This document shows, one piece after another, positions 7,664 through 15,300 of a DNA stretch of 22,205 nt. The notes below the pieces were generated by a model. The model was not told the DNA's origin. It was given only the letters and a program-made list of their open reading frames with translations, and ran no database searches. The DNA lies in the IMG/VR virus record IMGVR_UViG_3300023109_001138, positions 1 through 22,205 of that record. One strand, given 5' to 3'. The position numbers were made by a program, and so were the translations under genes. The stretch is from a virus. Each line of letters opens with the position of its first letter. Within the stretch, counting starts at the first letter, position 1.

Positions 7664-8092
7664 TTACGGTTTCAACGTTGTATTTATAAATTTACGGAAC
7701 GCTTTTTGATTTTCTTTCTTCCGTTTACGCAAAGCACGTCTTCCAATGCCAGGTTCTCCATCAGGACCAACCCCGATACCTGCAATGTTTCCGCCACCTG
7801 CGTTGTTCGCAGGTTCTTCTGATAAACGTTTCTTATGACGTTTGTATCTTGGTAGAGACATTTCTTTCTCTACATCTACTATGGCAGTAACAAACATTTG
7901 TAACAGTTCCATAGCATAGTCATAACCTTCGTAGTTCCCCATCTTAAGGAACCTAGTAGCGGCAACATGATCTTTCTCAACCTTCTTTTTAAGAGTGTTG
8001 AGTGGCATACGACCATAACCCTGAATAAGAACTTCAGGGTTTGCAAACTCTTTTGCGGTTTCTGGTTTTTTAAAGATAGTACCTTTTGGCAT
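7664..8092 (-). CDS. conserved phage protein of unknown function (142 aa)
   Basis: Not recognised by function. The N-terminus is basic and mixed (MPKGTIFKKPETAKEF). Residues about 25-85 look helical, with an aromatic/Met-rich stretch (YEGYDYAMELLQMFVTAIV). A Gly-rich linker, GGGNIAGIGVGPDGEPGI, lies near 99-116, then a strongly basic C-terminus (GRRALRKRKKENQKAFRKF). The Gly-rich IAG-GVGP-GEPG string recurs, as I recall, in structural proteins of marine T4-like phages, which together with its neighbours suggests a virion or assembly role. It begins 2 nt after the stop of the 65-residue gene. The late promoter of the gp67-like gene lies inside its last codons. Confidence 0.7.
   Translation of the reverse strand: MPKGTIFKKPETAKEFANPEVLIQGYGRMPLNTLKKKVEKDHVAATRFLKMGNYEGYDYAMELLQMFVTAIVDVEKEMSLPRYKRHKKRLSEEPANNAGGGNIAGIGVGPDGEPGIGRRALRKRKKENQKAFRKFINTTLKP
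7681..7688 (-). promoter_or_regulatory. T4-type late promoter (TATAAATA)
   Basis: Exact TATAAATA on the minus strand, 45 nt upstream of the gp67-like ATG, within the 3' end of the preceding gene. Confidence 0.75.
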
Positions 8093-8094
8093 GA

Positions 8095-8292
8095 TTATAC
8101 GTCCACTGTTAACGAGAAAGTAACTGATGTTGCGCCTGGAGTGATGCCTCTATTACGGAAATAGGTGTCGAAGTCAGAGAACCGAATAGTCCCTGATGTA
8201 GGGATGCCAGGACCGACACCATAATATTCACTAATTGCATCAGGCCGACCTCCACCAAAGTAGTTGGAGATAAATTCCATTCCAATTGCCAT
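8095..8292 (-). CDS. small probable virion protein (65 aa)
   Basis: 65 residues, Gly/Ser/Thr-rich with little charge. GGGRPDAISEYYGVGPGIP at 13-31 leads into a TIRFSDFDTYF segment. The I-x-FSDF string is often seen in marine phage structural and fibre-associated proteins. The protein ends in a beta-prone TSVTFSLTVDV. Its start shares one base with the stop of the 133-residue gene (TAATG), so translation is probably coupled. A perfect sigma-70-like promoter lies about 80-110 nt upstream, inside the neighbouring gene. Function unknown; a structural role is inferred from composition and neighbourhood. Confidence 0.68.
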   Translation of the reverse strand: MAIGMEFISNYFGGGRPDAISEYYGVGPGIPTSGTIRFSDFDTYFRNRGITPGATSVTFSLTVDV

Positions 8293-8693
8293 TACGAATC
8301 TCCTTCACTTAAATCTCCCTGATGACCCAAGATATGATTTAGTTCATTCTCAAATTTCAAAAGCGCTGGCTCTATTATATCATCATCCATATCCTCTGTC
8401 AAGAGGGAATCTTCAGAAAAATGATTATATTCTTTAATAAGAAACAATGCCGCTGCGTATGAAGCAAACCTTGTAGACCCACCAGGCACTTTTGCAAGAA
8501 CCTTTTTAAGATTGAGGATCATAAGATCAAATATACCAAACGCTTGTCGTTGCGCACGTTTAGTGAAATCTTTTCGTTTGATAAGAATATTACCCTTGTC
8601 GTCAATAATTCCAAGCTTATTCGCTTCCCACTTCTCGAAAGGAGTGACAAGTTTACGAATGAAATTGTATACTAGAAACAGATCTACGACCAT
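8292..8693 (-). CDS. conserved T4-like phage protein of unknown function (133 aa)
   Basis: 133 residues. The N-terminus, VYNFIRKLVTPFEKWEANKLG, and the internal LILNL-to-PGGSTRFASYAAALFLIKE pattern match a protein I recall as widespread among T4-like marine phages but without assigned function. It appears mostly helical and soluble, with an acidic C-terminal third. It lies 2 nt after the 124-residue gene and shares TAATG with the 65-residue gene. Its codons for LTEDMDDDII encode a full consensus promoter (8374-8402). Confidence 0.78.
   Translation of the reverse strand: MVVDLFLVYNFIRKLVTPFEKWEANKLGIIDDKGNILIKRKDFTKRAQRQAFGIFDLMILNLKKVLAKVPGGSTRFASYAAALFLIKEYNHFSEDSLLTEDMDDDIIEPALLKFENELNHILGHQGDLSEGDS
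8374..8402 (-). promoter_or_regulatory. consensus sigma-70-like promoter inside a coding region
   Basis: Minus-strand TTGACA (8397-8402), 17-bp spacer, TATAAT (8374-8379), all twelve positions matching. A start near 8367 would give a leader of about 75 nt to the ATG at 8292. It may drive the 65-aa, 142-aa and gp67-like genes early, or it may be chance. Confidence 0.55.
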
Positions 8694-8695
8694 GT

Positions 8696-9070
8696 TTATA
8701 TTCCTTTAAGTACTAGAGATATTTGTTCGTCTGATACTATACTATCTCTGTGTATAGATAACCCCTCATAGACTATGAGTTCAGGCATATAATTTAGATA
8801 TTCACAAAATGGTTTCAAGTACTCATGGTACTCTGGCAATTTCATGAACAACATTTGGGTTCCATTTCCACCAAATACATTGTATATGATGATCATATGA
8901 TTCAGAATCAACCTTTCTTTTAGTTGGCTTTCCAATCTATAACGACCAAAGAGTTTTCTTAAGTATTGAAAACGCTTTATGTCTTCCTCAAATTCGGACA
9001 TATCCGAACAGTGAGGGTTGTCATAGTTTTTCATAGCGTACATCAAAAAAGTTGATTCTGTCAATATCAT
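8696..9070 (-). CDS. conserved T4-like phage protein of unknown function (124 aa)
   Basis: 124 residues. The pattern YDNPHC, then EFEEDIKRFQYLRKLFGRY, LKERLILNHMIIIYNVFG and MLFMKLPEYHEYLKPF resembles a family I know from many T4-like cyanophages and pelagiphages, with no agreed function. It looks helical and cytosolic, with no signal peptide or membrane span. It lies 17 nt after the 105-residue gene and 2 nt before the 133-residue gene, in a run of small genes that leads to the prohead core gene, so an assembly role is plausible. Confidence 0.78.
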   Translation of the reverse strand: MILTESTFLMYAMKNYDNPHCSDMSEFEEDIKRFQYLRKLFGRYRLESQLKERLILNHMIIIYNVFGGNGTQMLFMKLPEYHEYLKPFCEYLNYMPELIVYEGLSIHRDSIVSDEQISLVLKGI

Positions 9071-9087
9071 AATTTATTATTCAGTTC

Positions 9088-9405
9088 TTAGCTATCCGCA
9101 ACTTTTGGATCTTCGTCTACTGTATCACCTGTTATACCCAAGTCACCTGCGTCTGCCGCAGTTACTTTCATTGCAATGAGTGATTCTGTCTTATGACGAG
9201 TGTTTCCATTTGCGTCTGTATAGGTGTGATACAAGTTCCAGCCTGGAGTCTTAAGACCCTTTGCTCTGTTTGATGCAACACCTGCTTCAGTTGTGTCAAC
9301 AAAGACGGCATTGTCTTTGTCATGTGATTTGTTAGGCTGTGCAGCCTCTGTTGAAAGATACTTAGGTGCGTCTGCCAGTGTATCTGTTTTTCCCCATTGT
9401 GCCAT
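9088..9405 (-). CDS. probable virion structural protein (105 aa)
   Basis: 105 residues, soluble. It begins MAQWGKTDTLADAPKYLS and contains SNRAKGLKTPGWNLYHTY near 46-63, then ESLIAMKV. This SNRAKGLKTPGWNLY pattern is shared, as I recall, with small structural proteins of T4-like marine phages. Its start shares one base with the stop of the 660-residue gene (TAATG), so both are probably co-expressed from the late promoter at 11427. The acidic C-terminus (GDTVDEDPKVADS) contains a V-D-E element like those in the upstream mosaic protein, but with Asp after it. Confidence 0.75.
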   Translation of the reverse strand: MAQWGKTDTLADAPKYLSTEAAQPNKSHDKDNAVFVDTTEAGVASNRAKGLKTPGWNLYHTYTDANGNTRHKTESLIAMKVTAADAGDLGITGDTVDEDPKVADS

Positions 9406-11387
9406 TATTCTTCTCCTGTGCTTTCGAATTCTTTATCGACAATTTTAGAAATTAGTTGTGATTTATCCATGTTCTTTGCTTTATCTATGTCATCGTCTCC
9501 GTAATGCTTTTGATAAAGTTTCATCAATTCCACTGGCGCTAATGTTTTAAGTTCATTATATCTATTTGCGACCTCATCAGATTTCTCTTCATTCTTGGAT
9601 GATTCACCAAGACGTTTACTGAGAGATCTTTTAAACTTCATTTTGAAAGAAGACTCTGTGAACTGTACAAGTGCAGAAACTGTAGCTTGTGTCTTAGGAT
9701 CAAGAACCGTCATACGTTCTTTACCCTTGGTAGAGTTCTTATAGTCTTTGTGAACCTTACGGAAGTCTTTCTTAGAGATGTGAACTTTACCGTTCTTGTA
9801 CTCATAGTTGTTCTTCTCTTCGATACCAGAGTCGTGATATCCCTTGCCATCGCAATGATCACATCCTTCGCCATCGCACTGAGGACACTCAGTCTTTTCT
9901 TCCATGCAAGAACCTTCGTGGACTTTACCACAGGACTCACATATCTTAGAGGCTTCTTCTAGTTCTTCTTTCTTCAACAACTTCATTGCAACGTTTGCAA
10001 GTTGAGTTGCTTTCATCTTATCCATCTTTGCTTTGTTCGCATCATTTACTTTACTGTAAATTTGCGTAATAGCAGATGCAGTAAACATGTCAACCAAAAC
10101 ACCATCGACTTTCATCGCTTGTTTCCTGTCAACAATTTGCATCATTGCATCAATAGTTTTAGATGCTTCATCAAGACGATAAGATTCACATTGGTATTCT
10201 GTACCTGCAAACATAAAGGATTTTTCACCTTTTTCTTTTGCCTGTTTAGCAGCGAGGATGAAACCACGCTTACCTTCCTCAACCTCTGCTTCAGTTGTAG
10301 TTGAAGTTGCGGTGTTGTTCTTATTACGTTTTGCGTCACGAAGTCTTTTCTTCGCATCCTGTTCACGTTTCCGTGCAATGTTCATACGTTCACGATCAGA
10401 AGCTTTCTTCTCTGCTTTTCTCGCACGTTGATCTGCGGCATCTGCACGACCTGCAGTAGACAGTCTCTTCTTGACTTTAATACCACCTCTTACAGCACCT
10501 ACTGCACCTTTACCTGCACCTCTGGCAACTGCACCAACACCTTTGGCGACACCTCTAATGGCACGTCCAATGAGTTCGTCTAGTTGTTCTTCGGTGAGAT
10601 CGTCGATATCAGTATCTCCGATCCATTCCATTATTGCATCAAGATCTACTTCAGAAGTCTCTTCACGCATACTGACATTAAACATCTTTGATGCTTTAGG
10701 AACACCAACTTGTTTTGCAACAATGTCGATAATCTTATCACGTACTTCTGTGTCTTGATCATTCGTAAACTTAACAAGTTTCTTTTCATCACCCTTGCGC
10801 ATCATTGCAGCGGCTTTGTTGAAATCTTTCTTGTCGATACCACCAGATTTACGTGCGTAAGACTCCATGTCTCTTGCGGCGTTATCCATGCCTTCTTCAA
10901 GTGAAACTGACTCGCCCATCGCCTTGCGTCTAATCATTCCGTGGAATGCATCATCTGCGGCAACTTGAGAACCTTTAAAGTCTAACTTAAAACGTTTTTC
11001 TTCAGGTGAACCAATTGCTTTCTTGTACAGTTTATCGAATTTCTTTTTCTCAGCGGCAGTCATGTCACGATCAAATTTATCTTTCTTTTCAGTAACAGCT
11101 ACCGCTTCAAGCTTTTTTGCAGAATTTTCCTTCGCCAATGCTTTACCAATCGCTTTACGGCGTTTGTGCAAATACTCGTCAGAACTGTCTGTATCGCCAT
11201 CGTTGTCGATATCTTTATCTTTACGATCTTTGAATTTCTTTGCTGCTGCTTTCGGATCTGCTTTATCCAGACCTTCACCATCATCGGACTTATTGTTCGA
11301 TGCATCTTCGGCAGTGATCTTTCTCTCTTCTAGTGTCTGTCGAACGAGATCACCGAAAAGACTATCGATTTTATCTTTGAAGTCCAT
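9405..11387 (-). CDS. 660-aa multi-module protein, candidate capsid-internal polyprotein
   Basis: Highly charged chain of unlike modules. Seen in order: helical N-terminus; an EF-hand-like acidic loop at 59-70 (DIDNDGDTDSSD); a Lys-rich segment; a helical module around 166-240; an acidic DxD/E stretch 247-271; a cationic Gly/Ala-rich stretch 272-310; a basic Arg/Lys/Ala coiled coil 311-358; a compact module 372-402 (KQAKEKGEKSFMFAGTEYQC); a helical module 408-472; a zinc-ribbon/DnaJ-like stretch with Cys at 483, 486, 494, 501, 504, 509 and 512; and a C-terminal helical module 605-650. Modules are separated by hydrophobic-X-E junctions followed by a small residue: LEE165-G, VEE371-G, LDE407-A and LEE478-A. 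IEE524-K is similar. This suggests prohead-protease processing. It has a late promoter upstream. No enzymatic function is recognised. Confidence 0.8.
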   Translation of the reverse strand: MDFKDKIDSLFGDLVRQTLEERKITAEDASNNKSDDGEGLDKADPKAAAKKFKDRKDKDIDNDGDTDSSDEYLHKRRKAIGKALAKENSAKKLEAVAVTEKKDKFDRDMTAAEKKKFDKLYKKAIGSPEEKRFKLDFKGSQVAADDAFHGMIRRKAMGESVSLEEGMDNAARDMESYARKSGGIDKKDFNKAAAMMRKGDEKKLVKFTNDQDTEVRDKIIDIVAKQVGVPKASKMFNVSMREETSEVDLDAIMEWIGDTDIDDLTEEQLDELIGRAIRGVAKGVGAVARGAGKGAVGAVRGGIKVKKRLSTAGRADAADQRARKAEKKASDRERMNIARKREQDAKKRLRDAKRNKNNTATSTTTEAEVEEGKRGFILAAKQAKEKGEKSFMFAGTEYQCESYRLDEASKTIDAMMQIVDRKQAMKVDGVLVDMFTASAITQIYSKVNDANKAKMDKMKATQLANVAMKLLKKEELEEASKICESCGKVHEGSCMEEKTECPQCDGEGCDHCDGKGYHDSGIEEKNNYEYKNGKVHISKKDFRKVHKDYKNSTKGKERMTVLDPKTQATVSALVQFTESSFKMKFKRSLSKRLGESSKNEEKSDEVANRYNELKTLAPVELMKLYQKHYGDDDIDKAKNMDKSQLISKIVDKEFESTGEE

Positions 11388-11426
11388 TTTGTTTTCCTTA
11401 AGGGTTTGTGTTAGTTCTTCTTATTC

Positions 11427-11434
11427 TATTTATT
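11427..11434 (-). promoter_or_regulatory. T4-type late promoter box (AATAAATA)
   Basis: Minus-strand AATAAATA, 40 nt upstream of the 660-residue gene, at the very end of the preceding gene. Fits NATAAATA, not the stricter TATAAATA. Confidence 0.58.
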
Positions 11435-11775
11435 TAGTTGTCTACCTTGGCACTGGCTCTCCATTGCCAACAAGACCAGTATCTCGCCTTCCACTTTGGG
11501 CCAGGGTCTGCGCAGTTATGACGTGCACGAAATGACTTTCTTCGTGCAGGATCGTCACGTTTGATCTCCATGTTAGGGTCCCCAAAAGAAACTTTAACAA
11601 CGTTTCCCTTTTCGTTCTTCACATAAACGTAGAACTTTTTAGATCCACCACGTACAGGATCGTTCAAGGATACTTCCTTGCCTTGATACTCTGAAGCTTC
11701 TATAACGAGATCGTCGTAGATATTACAGTCTTCACAAACGTCATCTATATCATTGAACTCGTTAAATCGTTTCAT
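11434..11775 (-). CDS. conserved phage domain protein of unknown function (113 aa)
   Basis: 113 residues. An acidic N-terminal part with a possible metal site (CEDCNIYDD, Cys14/Cys17) precedes a conserved block. That block starts at VRGGSKKFYVYVKN and continues through KVSFGDPNMEIKRDDPARR to a Cys/Trp/Arg-rich end (ADPGPKWKARYWSCWQW). I recall this block as a recurrent domain in phage structural proteins, without a known activity. The MKRFNEFN start resembles a capsid-targeting leader (T4 MKTYQEF type) but lacks the terminal Glu. Its ATG overlaps the nuclease stop (ATGA). Its role in the head is inferred only. Confidence 0.75.
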   Translation of the reverse strand: MKRFNEFNDIDDVCEDCNIYDDLVIEASEYQGKEVSLNDPVRGGSKKFYVYVKNEKGNVVKVSFGDPNMEIKRDDPARRKSFRARHNCADPGPKWKARYWSCWQWRASAKVDN

Positions 11776-12203
11776 AGTACTACTACACCTTCTTTGATCA
11801 GACGTTCTCTATTTTTCATATGTCCTGCCTGTGTTTCTTCTTTAGAACCACCAAAGTATGGTACGCAATGTCCTGCTTCGATCATCATATCAGTCATTCT
11901 GACATCATCGATTAGGAAGTCACCTAAGATACGTCCGAATTTACCTTTTTTGTCCTCACCATCTCTGGCGATTTCAGTCTTAAGGATCTGATGACTACCA
12001 ACAGGCATAAGACCTTTGACCCATGCTTTTGCAGCGAGACCAAATTTCTTCTCTACCTTATCACGTGTGCGTGACTCAGGTGTGTCGATACCCATAATAC
12101 GGACACGTTCTTTACGCAACCATACACCAAATCCTAGATCGATGTCAACATCTACTGTGTCACCATCAACGATGCGAAGCATTTTTACTCTATATTCATA
12201 CAT
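11772..12203 (-). CDS. staphylococcal nuclease-like (SNase/thermonuclease) endonuclease
   Basis: 143 residues, one SNase OB-fold domain. Active-site pattern intact: VDGDTVDVD (D13, D15, T16), RIMGIDTPE with R35, D40, T41 and E43 (the same numbers as in staphylococcal nuclease), and the second catalytic Arg in GKFGRILG (R91). It would cut single- or double-stranded nucleic acid with Ca2+. No signal peptide is seen, so it acts in the host cytoplasm or is packaged. Such nucleases are common in T4-like cyanophages and may help host DNA breakdown. It is coupled to the 52-residue membrane gene (TAATG) before it and to the 113-residue gene (ATGA) after it. Confidence 0.92.
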   Translation of the reverse strand: MYEYRVKMLRIVDGDTVDVDIDLGFGVWLRKERVRIMGIDTPESRTRDKVEKKFGLAAKAWVKGLMPVGSHQILKTEIARDGEDKKGKFGRILGDFLIDDVRMTDMMIEAGHCVPYFGGSKEETQAGHMKNRERLIKEGVVVL

Positions 12204-12361
12204 TATTCAGACTTCCATATTGTCCATGCGCCGTATGCGATTGCAATACCTGCAGCTATTTTTGCCAATGGTGCAAGGAATAATACCATCATTCCCAAAC
12301 CAACAAGAAACGCACCATCCCATGAGGTACGTTCTTTAAGTCTTCCTGTGATCCATTTCAT
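12203..12361 (-). CDS. small membrane protein (52 aa)
   Basis: Short gene not obvious from length alone. A basic, amphipathic N-terminus (MKWITGRLKERTSWDG) is followed by a hydrophobic stretch of about 30 residues (16-46, Gly/Ala/Leu/Met-rich, with one Pro-Leu-Ala-Lys break) and a short tail. It could be one long span or a hairpin of two. AGGAG lies 8 nt before the ATG, and the stop overlaps the nuclease start (TAATG), which supports real translation. The preceding large gene ends 11 nt upstream. Size and topology would allow a holin-like or superinfection-exclusion role, but nothing in the sequence decides this. Confidence 0.8.
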   Translation of the reverse strand: MKWITGRLKERTSWDGAFLVGLGMMVLFLAPLAKIAAGIAIAYGAWTIWKSE

Positions 12362-12372
12362 TTGGATTTCTC

Positions 12373-15300
12373 CTATTTTTTCTTTTTAAATCGAATATTC
12401 TTTGCGAACTTTTCGCCTGGTGTCATCGATGCGAACTTTTCAGTAGTTTCAGGAGTACCATATTCAGGGACACTCTCAGTCATACCACGTGCATCCTTCT
12501 GTGACTTGATCCATTTCTTCGCCATTGGTGACTTCGCAGGTATGTTAACCCACTTAGTAATGTCTTTATATGCACCAAGAGCACCATGTTCCCAATTCGA
12601 GTTATCTGAGTTATCGACAACAATCAACATGTTACCAAACAATCTTTGGAACTTACCAATATTGTCTTGTACTTCTTTCCACATTTTCGTAACTACTTTC
12701 GCACCCAATGTTCTTGGACGATCTTGATCACGTCTGATTGCAGTTTCTAAGTTAGTATTAACAAAGATCATGGCAACATCGTAACCAATTTTCTTCATGT
12801 CAACAACTTGTCCTGAAATCTTGTCGTAGTCTTTACCAGTACCATCAATCACCAAACCAAGACGACCAGCTAATGCCAACTCTTGTTGTTTCTTAGTCAT
12901 TGCTTTTGCTTTTGCACGTGCCGCTTGACCTTTTGGTGTGAAGATATCGTCAGGTGTCGCTTTCAGTCCAACTTTCTTCAACTGCTTTTCGAATGCAGGG
13001 TCTGAGTTAATTAGTTTCAAACCAAGTGCAGGTAATCCAGTTTTACCTACTAAGAATGACTTACCACTGCCTGGTCCACCTGCAAGGAACACCACTTTGA
13101 AGATACTTGGATCGTTTACACCTTCTTCAAGGTTTACGTCCTCACTGACTTTTTTTTTACCTGCGTCCATTACTTTTTTACCAAGTGGTGTCAAGTTACC
13201 TTTCTTGTCGTACATTTGGTCAATCAGTTTGAGTTCAGATTTAGTCAACTCTTCAAGTTCTTCTTTCTTTTCCCAAGGTGCTTTCTTCAAAGATACTTTT
13301 GCTTTACCTTTTTTAGATGATGCGGATGCCTTTGCAAGTTTCTTTGCAAGAGATGCTTTTTTGTTCTCTTCCAAGTCTTCGTTCTGTCTTCTTAGAACTG
13401 CGGCAACTTGTGGGTGACTAGACAAACCTTTTCTGATTTTGTCAATTACCTTCACGGCACCAGTCATGTTACCACCTGCATAACGTTTGTCAGATGCAAT
13501 ACCGATTGCCATTTTGATATCTTTTTTAGAAATACCTTCGTCTACAGTCTTTTCGTTCTTCTTGCGTTTCTTCATAACGTTTTGCGCAATAGAACCTGCA
13601 ACACCACCTGCAATCTTTGCAACAGTGCCACCACCAACTGCATGGGCAATACCTGCACCAGCTAATGCACCCAAGACACCTTCTTTGCGTAAACGTGGTT
13701 CACGACGATTGTCACTTGGGTCTTCCACACGTAGATTTTTAGGATCGTTGTTCAGTGGGTTGTTGTCTTTATGTCCAACATCCTTACCTGTAACATCAGT
13801 CGTTTTAGCCACAATTCTACGTGCACTGTTTCTTGATGAACGGTTAGCAATCTGTTCTGGTTTACTATGGTAGTTCTCATACTCTTTAGCGTAGTTGCGT
13901 TCGTCAAGTTCTACTTCTTCTCTGAAGATGCCTTTACGCTTCGCATCACCGATAGCCTTTGCCATCTGATCTCTCGACATACGCTTATACTTTGGCATAG
14001 ACATCAAGTAATCAATTGCATTGTGATCTTTCTTATTACCTTGCGACATATACTTTTCATAGTCCTTGATCAGGCTTTTGCTTTCATCAAGTTCAACAGA
14101 TTCTCTCTGGTTTGATCTGAATTTATATTTCTTGAAGAGAATGTCCAGAACGTCATCAATGAATTCTCTATCAGTTGCAAGACTTTTTTGCTTTGGTGAT
14201 TTGTTCAAAATACCTTTAATCACTGCAATTTGGTCATAACTGTCTGTATTTTTCTTATTACCTAATTTCTTAGCAACCATTTTTGCAACATCATCATCTG
14301 ACATTAACTTTGCTTCGTCAAGGTTTTCTTTCATCATTCTCTTCGCAAGTGCAATTGCCTTGCCAGGACCTTTTGCTTTGTTACCAGTCTCTTTTGATTG
14401 CGAGAACATATCCCAGACTTTACCACGATCAGTGTCATTTTTAGCCTGTTTCATGAATTTGTTTAGAATATCTGCACCCGCTTTGGATAATCTGTATTCA
14501 AGTTTATCATCGTAGCGTAGATTACCACCAACCATATAGTCTTGGTCACCTTTGTACTGCCATTTTCCTCTACCTGCAACCTCATCAAGAGACTCACCCA
14601 TCATGTTAGAGATTTTATTGTCCAAGTCACCGAATGCTTTCATTGTGTCTCTCTCAGATACACCAGCTTTTTCTAGATCGTTTTTCAACATCTCCATTGC
14701 TGCCATGCGGTTCTTCTCTTGTACACGGTCATTCTTACCTTTACTTGTTTTAGTAAAGAATTTAAGTGCTGAATCTAATGCTTTCTTCATCTTCGCATTC
14801 TCTACGAGATCTTGATGAACAGTTTCTTCAAACATAGCGTCAAATGATTCGTCTGTTTTCTTCTTACTTGACATAGCATCTCTCGCTTTGTTTACTGCAT
14901 GACCTGCAACTTTACCTGCAACATATCCTGCGGCAGCACCTGCGGCGGCTTTACCTACCTTTTTAACTGCTGCTTTCGCAACTCTCTTCATTACTTTCTT
15001 TGCGATGAATGCACCTGCCGCACCACCTGCGACCTTTGCAAGACCACCAAGAACTGGTGCGATCTCATCTACCTGTTTGTCATCACGTAGAGAGGCAAGA
15101 GAACGTTGAGTGGATGTCATTGTGCGAACTGGTTTCTTACGACCTGTCTTAGTACGACCCATTGCTTTGTTATGTTCTGCATCTTTTGCACGTTGAATTG
15201 CAACAGAGTCACCAGTCATCTTTGGTGCGCCTTTACGTCTAGGTCTTGGTGCTTCATCCATTTGTACGTCTTCCTTATACATGTTTAACTCGTATTTTTT

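Noticed and set aside
11023-11535. Long plus-strand open frame (170 codons) opposite the 660-aa gene, and other plus-strand frames across the window
   Set aside because: They are antisense to well-supported genes, have Ser/Phe/Leu-rich composition expected from the complement of Lys/Glu/Asp-rich coding DNA, and show no domain or ribosome-binding site.
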